A stretch of 6,092 bases of DNA from an uncultured Clostridia bacterium. Its GTDB lineage: Bacteria; Bacillota; Clostridia; Oscillospirales; Acutalibacteraceae. Made by a program: the position numbers and the translations under genes. Below are positions 1 through 4,179 of this stretch, piece after piece; positions within the stretch are counted from its first letter, which is position 1, and the number at the start of each line of letters is the position of its first letter. Location: assembly GCA_945988915.1 (NCBI GenBank), contig CAMFTS010000060.1, forward strand, positions 1 through 6,092. The letters run 5' to 3'. Below the pieces are notes generated by a model. The model had not been told where the DNA came from. It searched no databases and worked only from the letters and a program-made list of their open reading frames with translations.

Positions 1-624
1 GCAGGCTTTGACGGCGTAGTAATTACCGACCATTTCTTTAACGGAAACACAACCGTTCCGAGAATTCTCCCGTGGAAGCAAAAGGTTGAGCTTTTTCAAC
101 GCGGTTACAGGGCGGCTAAAAAGCGCGGTGACGAAATAGGCATTGATGTATTTTGGGGTTGGGAGGTTTCTCTTGAGGGCACGGATTTCCTGACCTACGG
201 TCTTGACGAAAAATGGCTTTTGGCTCATAAGGACTGTGACAAAATGAAAATGAGCAAATACTGTGAAACTGTCCGCAAATCAGGAGGTTTTATTGTTCAG
301 GCTCATCCTTTCCGCGAGGCTGATTATATTGAGTTCATCCGTCTTCTGCCCCGTCATGTTGACGCTGTTGAAACGATAAATGCTTGCAGAACGGATTTTG
401 AAAACAAAATGGCTGACCAATATGCCGACAACTACGGTCTTATCAAATTCTGCGGCGGTGACAATCACAGAGGCGATTTACCCCGCCTTGCCGTTCTTGA
501 ATTGGAGTTCCGGGCAAAGAATACAACGGAAATTTTACAGGCTGTTATGAGAAATGAGCATAAAATCGGACTTTATGAAACCGAAAATGACGGTGACAAG
601 GTAAAGCTCAGAAAGATATATTGA
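1..624 (+). CDS. PHP-domain metal-dependent phosphoesterase (partial, 5' end outside window)
   Basis: The frame is open from base 1 to the TGA at 622-624 and gives 207 residues; an internal ATG at 220 is not the start, because conserved PHP sequence lies before it. Visible PHP metal-site motifs, numbered from the window edge, are ITDH (D10, H11), GWEVSL (E55), QAHPFR (H102) and GGDNH (D154, H156). The N-terminal HxH strand expected in the family is missing only because it lies upstream, about 30 residues away. PHP proteins use a two- or three-metal site to hydrolyse phosphoesters; stand-alone short members like this are usually cytoplasmic and of unknown substrate, with histidinol phosphatase and RNase AM-type enzymes as better-known relatives. 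No signal peptide or membrane segment is visible in the part present. The gene converges on iscU and is followed directly by its own terminator. Family call is firm; substrate unknown. Confidence 0.88.
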   Translation, partial: AGFDGVVITDHFFNGNTTVPRILPWKQKVELFQRGYRAAKKRGDEIGIDVFWGWEVSLEGTDFLTYGLDEKWLLAHKDCDKMKMSKYCETVRKSGGFIVQAHPFREADYIEFIRLLPRHVDAVETINACRTDFENKMADQYADNYGLIKFCGGDNHRGDLPRLAVLELEFRAKNTTEILQAVMRNEHKIGLYETENDGDKVKLRKIY

Positions 625-630
625 TATTAT

Positions 631-664
631 AAAAGCGTTGCATCGGTGAATGTAACGCTTTTTG
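631..664 (+). terminator. Intrinsic terminator of the PHP gene
   Basis: Seven bases after the PHP stop, AAAAGCGTTGCAT (631-643) pairs with ATGTAACGCTTTT (650-662) in a 13-bp stem with one G-T pair and a six-base loop (644-649), followed by further T residues (663 and 665-668). The A-run at the stem base is only four long, so termination in the opposite direction would be weaker. Confidence 0.9.
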
Positions 665-745
665 TTTTGCCTGTAATTTCTTACAGTGCTATGAGGTGTC
701 GCTCTGCCGGCTTGTTAAATAAAAACACACCGTAAAAAAACCGAC
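665..745. other. Convergent intergenic spacer, no gene seen
   Basis: Lies between the two convergent terminators. It holds no plausible coding frame. A small perfect hairpin, CTGTAA (671-676) / TTACAG (681-686), is present but is not followed by a U-tract on either strand. A second run of seven A (734-740) would extend the T-rich tail of transcripts leaving iscU. Confidence 0.6.
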
Positions 746-775
746 AAAAAAAACAGCGGGGAACTTGCTCCCCGC
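746..775 (-). terminator. Intrinsic terminator of the iscS-iscU operon
   Basis: Read on the minus strand, GCGGGGA (775-769) pairs with TCCCCGC (762-756) in a seven-base-pair, almost all G-C stem with a six-base loop. It is followed after two bases by eight T (753-746). It sits 23 bases past the iscU stop. Confidence 0.92.
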
Positions 776-798
776 CAAAGCTGATTATTCGTTTGAAA

Positions 799-1230
799 TT
801 ACTCGTGATGATGGTCGTAATGACAGCAGTCTTCAACAAAAAGCTCCTTGTCATATTCTATACCGTTCTTATCATAGTAATCCTTGATTGCAGCCTTAAT
901 AGCCTCTTCTGCAAGAACAGAACAGTGAATTTTAACTGCCGGAAGTCCGTCAAGGGCTTCAACAACTGCTTTATTTGTAAGCTTAAGAGCCTCCGAAATC
1001 GGTTTGCCCTTAATCATATCGGTTGCCATTGAAGATGTTGCGATAGCCGAAGCGCATCCGTAAGTATTGAATTTGACATCTGTAATAATATCGTTTTCAA
1101 CCTTTATATACATTTTCATTATATCGCCGCATTTTGCATTGCCGACCTCGCCGACTCCGTCAGCATCTTCGATTTTTCCGACATTATGAGGGGTAGCGAA
1201 ATGCTCCATTACTTTCTCTGAATATTCCAT
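799..1230 (-). CDS. iscU: Fe-S cluster assembly scaffold IscU (NifU N-terminal type)
   Basis: A 143-residue cytoplasmic scaffold on which [2Fe-2S]/[4Fe-4S] clusters are built from iron and the sulfur delivered by IscS, then passed to apoproteins. It is a single NifU N-terminal domain covering nearly the whole length, normal for clostridial members. The three cluster cysteines are visible: C34 in GNAKCGDIM, C59 in YGCASAIA and C103 in KIHCSVLAEEA. D36, the conserved Asp after the first Cys, is also present. The IscU hallmark before the third Cys reads LPAVK here rather than LPPVK. The C-terminus ends in a Cys/His-rich tail, CCHYDHHHE (residues 135-143). The start is the ATG at 1228-1230; its A overlaps the last base of the iscS TAA, and AGAGGT (1244-1239) inside the last iscS codons serves as Shine-Dalgarno, so translation is coupled. 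It is the last gene of the operon. Confidence 0.96.
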   Translation of the reverse strand: MEYSEKVMEHFATPHNVGKIEDADGVGEVGNAKCGDIMKMYIKVENDIITDVKFNTYGCASAIATSSMATDMIKGKPISEALKLTNKAVVEALDGLPAVKIHCSVLAEEAIKAAIKDYYDKNGIEYDKELFVEDCCHYDHHHE

Positions 1231-2414
1231 TATATATTACCTCTTTCTTTCTGAATTCTTTCCCATAGCGGTGACATTGCACGAAGTCTTTCAATGATTT
1301 CAGGTACACATTCAATAATATAATCAATCTCTTCTTCGGTATTTGATTCGCAAAGTGAAAGTCTTAACGAGCCGTGTGCAACCTCGTGCGGCAGTCCTAT
1401 TGACAGCAAAACATGGCTCGGGTCAAGCGAACCCGAGGTGCAGGCAGAACCCGATGATGCCGAAATGCCTTTCATATCGAGATAAAGGAGAAGTGATTCG
1501 CCCTCTACGCCTTCAAAGCTGATATTAACATTTCCCGGCAATCTCTGTTCTCTGTCGCCGTTCAATCTGCTTGATTCGATTTTAAGCAACCCGTCAATCA
1601 ATCTGTCACGAAGAGCTGTCATTTTTTTCATACTCTCTGATAGTCCGTCATTTGCCTCTTTGAGCGCAGCGGCCATACCCGCCATTGCATAAACCGCCTC
1701 TGTGCCCGCCCTTTTTCCTCTTTCCTGTGCTCCGCCCTCAATAAGATTGGGTATTCTTATACCTTTTCTTATATAAAGCGCGCCTATGCCCTTAGGTCCG
1801 TGAAATTTGTGACCTGACATTGAGAGCATATCAATATTCTGTGCCTTAACATCAATCGGAAGATGACCTACTGCCTGAACGGCGTCGGTATGAAAAATTA
1901 CTCCTTTTTCGTGACAAACAGCACCTATTTCGGCAATAGGCTGAACAGTACCGATTTCGTTATTTGCATACATAATCGTAACGAGCGCAGTATCTTCTCT
2001 TATGGCATTTTTAACATCTTCGACCTTAACGATGCCGTTTTCGTAAACGGGAAGATAAGTTATTTCACAGCCGAATAATTCCTCAAGCCTTTTAACCGTG
2101 TGAAGAACTGCGTGATGCTCAAAAGCAGTTGTGATAATATGTTTTTTGCCTTTCTTTGCCATTATCTCGGCAACGCCTTTGATAGCCCAGTTGTCGGCTT
2201 CACTGCCGCCCGAAGTAAAATAGATTTCATTGGTGTCTGCATTGATTACCTCTGCAACGGTCTGACGGGCAGCCTTAACGCCCTGATGAGCCTGCTGACC
2301 GATATTGTAAAGACTTGAAGCATTGCCGAAAGTATCCGTAAGATACGGCATCATAGCATCAAGTGCGGTTTTTGACAGTTTTGTTGTTGCCGCATTATCT
2401 GCGTAAACCTTCAT
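1230..2414 (-). CDS. iscS: Cysteine desulfurase IscS/NifS
   Basis: A 394-residue PLP enzyme (class V aminotransferase fold) that converts L-cysteine to L-alanine and leaves a persulfide on its active-site Cys for transfer to IscU. Family landmarks run in order: N-terminal YADNAATT (4-11), SGGSEADNWA (68-77), the PLP-stacking His in FEHHAVL (H100), YANNEIGT (149-156), HTDAVQ with D177 and Q180 contacting PLP, the Schiff-base lysine K203 in SGHKFHGPKG, RAGTE (235-239), and the catalytic C325 in SSGSACTSGS. The long loop around C325 places it in the group I IscS/NifS class rather than the SufS class. Length is typical. The ATG at 2412-2414 opens directly into the conserved N-terminus; a weak AAGAG Shine-Dalgarno lies upstream. 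It is first in the operon, behind the promoter at 2474-2502. The usual clostridial upstream partner iscR is not adjacent. The symbol could equally be nifS. Confidence 0.96.
   Translation of the reverse strand: MKVYADNAATTKLSKTALDAMMPYLTDTFGNASSLYNIGQQAHQGVKAARQTVAEVINADTNEIYFTSGGSEADNWAIKGVAEIMAKKGKKHIITTAFEHHAVLHTVKRLEELFGCEITYLPVYENGIVKVEDVKNAIREDTALVTIMYANNEIGTVQPIAEIGAVCHEKGVIFHTDAVQAVGHLPIDVKAQNIDMLSMSGHKFHGPKGIGALYIRKGIRIPNLIEGGAQERGKRAGTEAVYAMAGMAAALKEANDGLSESMKKMTALRDRLIDGLLKIESSRLNGDREQRLPGNVNISFEGVEGESLLLYLDMKGISASSGSACTSGSLDPSHVLLSIGLPHEVAHGSLRLSLCESNTEEEIDYIIECVPEIIERLRAMSPLWERIQKERGNI
1239..1244 (-). promoter_or_regulatory. Ribosome binding site of iscU inside iscS
   Basis: AGAGGT on the minus strand, eight bases before the iscU ATG, embedded in the codons for the final Arg-Gly of IscS. 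Together with the one-base stop/start overlap (TAATG) it indicates translational coupling. Confidence 0.75.
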
Positions 2415-2471
2415 AAAAACAACTCTTTTCTATATAAATACAATTCATACTTTTCTTGTGGGAATTCGCAT

Positions 2472-2496
2472 ATATCATACAACAATAGTATGATAT
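2472..2496. promoter_or_regulatory. Inverted-repeat operator in the iscS promoter (possible IscR/Rrf2 site)
   Basis: ATATCATAC (2472-2480) and GTATGATAT (2488-2496) are perfect reverse complements separated by seven bases. The 25-bp dyad fills the space between -35 and -10 and covers the -10 box, so a bound protein would block RNA polymerase. The overall length and the outer ATA...TAT edges match the type-1 site of IscR as known from Escherichia coli, but the inner bases agree only partly. That an Rrf2-family regulator binds here is inference. Confidence 0.65.
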
Positions 2497-2502
2497 TGTC
2501 AA
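2474..2502 (-). promoter_or_regulatory. Sigma-A promoter of iscS-iscU
   Basis: On the minus strand TTGACA (2502-2497) is a perfect -35 box, followed by a 17-base spacer and TATGAT (2479-2474), one mismatch from the -10 consensus. This puts the likely transcription start near 2467 and gives a leader of about 52 bases before the iscS ATG. AT-rich sequence upstream of the -35 may act as an UP element. Confidence 0.88.
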
Positions 2503-2512
2503 TAGAGTTTTA

Positions 2513-2531
2513 TTACATATTTTTACATATT
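2513..2531. repeat. Two direct 9-bp repeats upstream of the iscS -35
   Basis: TTACATATT occurs at 2513-2521 and again at 2523-2531, a 10-bp period. Relative to the predicted start they lie at about -46 to -64 on the minus strand, where they read AATATGTAA. They could be an UP element or an activator site, or simply AT-rich sequence. Confidence 0.5.
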
Positions 2532-2572
2532 ATTAAAATTTTTCTCAAATAAAACGAACGGAGATTTTTTAC

Positions 2573-2600
2573 AAAAAAACACGGCGGCATAAAGCCGCCG
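2573..2600 (-). terminator. Intrinsic terminator of the queH operon
   Basis: On the minus strand CGGCGGC (2600-2594) pairs with GCCGCCG (2588-2582), seven G-C pairs with a five-base loop. It is followed, after two bases, by seven T (2579-2573). It begins 12 bases past the queH stop and lies upstream of the iscS promoter, separating the two operons. Confidence 0.9.
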
Positions 2601-2612
2601 CCATACAAGTTA

Positions 2613-3236
2613 TTATTCGTTTTCTTCGTCAAACCAAATGGAGAATTTACATCCGCAATAGTTCTGACGGTACAAATCATATTCCTTTGAGAGCTCGGTT
2701 GAACGCTTATAGCCCTCTTTCTTTTTAAAGTCTGACTGTAAAAACTTCACGCCGTATTTTTCTCCTGTTTTAATGCCTATCTGATTTAACAGCTCAGCAT
2801 TTTTATGAGGACTGACCGTCAATGTGGTGCAGAAATAGTCCGCACCGATTTCTTTTGCCTTTTCGGCAGTTTTTTCAAGCCGTAAAATAAAGCATTGCGT
2901 ACATCTTTTTCCGCCCTCTTTTTCGTTTTCAAATCCCTTGACGGCGTCAAAAAATTCCTCCTGATTATACCGAGCTCGGACAGTTTCTATCCCGTTCGGG
3001 TATTCAGTCTTTTCAAGCAGTTTTTCAAACTGCGCAAGGCGTTTGTAATATTCTTCTTCGGGATAAATATTCGGATTGTAGAAATAAAGCTTTAAATCAA
3101 AATGCTCTTTTAACCGTTCAAGGACTGCGCTTGAACACGGAGCACAACAGCATTGCAGTAAAAGCACAGGTTTTTCGCCTGTGCTTTCTATGTTTTTAAG
3201 CTCTTCTTCCATTATCAGTTGATAATTAGTTTTCAT
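2613..3236 (-). CDS. queH: Epoxyqueuosine reductase QueH
   Basis: A 207-residue cytoplasmic enzyme of the QueH family (formerly DUF208), the non-homologous replacement for QueG. It reduces epoxyqueuosine to queuosine at the tRNA wobble position, the last step of Q synthesis, using an Fe-S cluster. Family motifs are all visible: CCCAPCSSAVLERL (29-42), FYNPNIYP (52-59), GGKRCTQCFILRLEKTA (108-124), TLTVSPHKN (138-146), KKKEGYKRS (171-179) and a C-terminal YCGCKFS (193-199). Cysteines 29, 30, 31, 34, 112, 115, 194 and 196 are the conserved set supplying cluster ligands and redox thiols; C136 is extra. Length is normal. The ATG at 3234-3236 overlaps the upstream stop as ATGA, and no good Shine-Dalgarno precedes it, so translation is probably coupled. 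A perfect hairpin lies within codons 17-26. No other queuosine gene is in the window. Confidence 0.95.
   Translation of the reverse strand: MKTNYQLIMEEELKNIESTGEKPVLLLQCCCAPCSSAVLERLKEHFDLKLYFYNPNIYPEEEYYKRLAQFEKLLEKTEYPNGIETVRARYNQEEFFDAVKGFENEKEGGKRCTQCFILRLEKTAEKAKEIGADYFCTTLTVSPHKNAELLNQIGIKTGEKYGVKFLQSDFKKKEGYKRSTELSKEYDLYRQNYCGCKFSIWFDEENE
3161..3187 (-). other. Perfect 10-bp stem-loop inside the start of queH
   Basis: On the minus strand AAAGCACAGG (3187-3178) pairs perfectly with CCTGTGCTTT (3170-3161) across a seven-base loop, within queH codons 17-26. Only one further T follows the stem on the transcript, giving four in a row, so it looks like a weak terminator or an RNA structure modulating translation rather than a full terminator. 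Confidence 0.5.
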
Positions 3237-4060
3237 ATAGATTTAACGGTTTCTTTCTCTTCTGCTTTAACATCAAACAGGGCTTCGATATTATTCTTAC
3301 CCTTGTGATGATAAGGATAAATTTTTAAAAATACAATAGCAATAAGTGCGCCCAGAGTGTTGAGAACGGTGTCTGACATTGTATCCATAAGAGGCCAGCG
3401 CTCCTGATAAATCGGCGGAATTAACGGCTGTTTCACAGCGTCACCGATGATGGAAAGCGCATAGTTCCAATGCTGAGCGTCGCCCGTTGCTTCAACAACC
3501 GGTAAGCCTGCCGCATGCGCGCTGACGCAGGAAATCTGGTCAAAGGTGAACTCAAAAAGCTCCCAGCCCACACCTGCAAGGAATGAAAATCCCATTGAGC
3601 AAAGTAATACTATTGAAAGCGGAACCTTTTGCTTATCTTTTCTCTGCATAGCGGTAACGATTTCATATCCGAAGAATACGCAAGCACCGCCGCCGACAAA
3701 ATGCATTGATACATCAAGAACATTTGAGAAATAGTAAAGATTAAGGAATTTACCGCAAAATGAGCCTAAGAAAATGCCTACAATAAGGGCTGTCTGTACT
3801 CTCGGGTCAATATATCTCAGAGAATTCTTTTCCGGGAACATCATAAATATTTCCCAAACGAATGTGCAAAGCAGATTTGCACCGACCTGAAGAGGATCGG
3901 TAATATCGAACGGTTTTCCTGAAAACGGGCTTACAGTACCCTTAATAAAACCGATTAAGCCATAAACAAAAGCAAAAATCAGTAATGCTCTGAAAACCCA
4001 CCAGATAACGAGCGTATGTTTTTTCGGGGTGGTAATCAGTCTGTTGAAATACTCTTTCAT
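3233..4060 (-). CDS. Six-helix membrane protein, DUF2238/YjdF-like, coupled to queH
   Basis: A polytopic inner-membrane protein of unknown function. I place the start at the ATG 4058-4060 (275 residues), because GGAGGAG lies six bases upstream; the longer frame would begin with the GTG at 4075, which largely coincides with this Shine-Dalgarno. Hydrophobic segments are at about residues 16-39, 58-76, 88-108, 116-138, 147-172 and 231-249. Charged residues recur within or beside them: D116 and H120 in LDVSMHFVGGG, E167 and E170 in GWELFEF, and D226 and D230 in DTMSDTVLNTLGA. This D-x3-H / WE-x2-E / D-x3-D-x3-N-x2-GA pattern resembles the DUF2238 (YjdF) family, though I judge that from memory of the motif. 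The tail after residue 250 is hydrophilic and probably cytoplasmic. It overlaps queH by four bases (ATGA), so the two are co-translated. A transport or metal-binding role is possible but unproven. Confidence 0.8.
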   Translation of the reverse strand: MKEYFNRLITTPKKHTLVIWWVFRALLIFAFVYGLIGFIKGTVSPFSGKPFDITDPLQVGANLLCTFVWEIFMMFPEKNSLRYIDPRVQTALIVGIFLGSFCGKFLNLYYFSNVLDVSMHFVGGGACVFFGYEIVTAMQRKDKQKVPLSIVLLCSMGFSFLAGVGWELFEFTFDQISCVSAHAAGLPVVEATGDAQHWNYALSIIGDAVKQPLIPPIYQERWPLMDTMSDTVLNTLGALIAIVFLKIYPYHHKGKNNIEALFDVKAEEKETVKSI

Positions 4061-4066
4061 TATTTT

Positions 4067-4073
4067 CTCCTCC
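4067..4073 (-). promoter_or_regulatory. Strong ribosome binding site that fixes the start of the membrane protein gene
   Basis: GGAGGAG on the minus strand, with the six bases AAAATA before the ATG at 4060-4058. It argues against the GTG at 4075 as the start, since that codon's last G is the first base of the motif. Confidence 0.88.
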
Positions 4074-4109
4074 ACTTTTTACGGCTGTGCCGTATTGCAT
4101 TTTAAGGAT

Positions 4110-4115
4110 ATCATA
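4110..4115 (-). promoter_or_regulatory. Possible -10 box of the membrane protein-queH operon
   Basis: TATGAT on the minus strand, about 50 bases before the start codon. No convincing -35 hexamer is found 16-18 bases upstream, only weak matches such as CTTACT, so the promoter is tentative. A small hairpin, ACGGC/GCCGT (4081-4093), lies in the presumed leader just before the Shine-Dalgarno. Confidence 0.3.
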
Positions 4116-4140
4116 AAAATTCAGAATAGTAAAGTAAGAA

Positions 4141-4179
4141 AAATAAAAAACGGACTGACATCAGAGAATTATTATCAGT
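4141..4179 (-). terminator. Weak possible terminator of the DUF5696-like gene
   Basis: On the minus strand ACTGA (4179-4175, including the stop codon) can pair with TCAGT (4158-4154) around a 16-base loop; a smaller CTGA/TCAG hairpin is an alternative. After three bases the tail is six T, A, three T (4150-4141), with more T beyond. The stem is poor, so some transcription may continue into the membrane protein-queH operon. Confidence 0.3.

Noticed and set aside
671..686. Perfect 6-bp hairpin CTGTAA/TTACAG after the PHP terminator
   Set aside because: Short, low in G-C, no U-tract on either side, and the two real terminators already explain the region.
734..753. Repeated A-runs as a repeat array or origin element
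   Set aside because: They are explained as the U-tract and T-rich tail of the iscS-iscU terminator on the minus strand.
793..1032. Plus-strand reading frame antisense to iscU
   Set aside because: Antisense to a clearly conserved gene, with Cys/Phe/Asn-rich sequence typical of a shadow frame.
4081..4093. ACGGC/GCCGT hairpin as a terminator or riboswitch element
   Set aside because: Five base pairs with a three-base loop, followed on the transcript by A residues rather than U; nothing else in the 99-base gap resembles a riboswitch.
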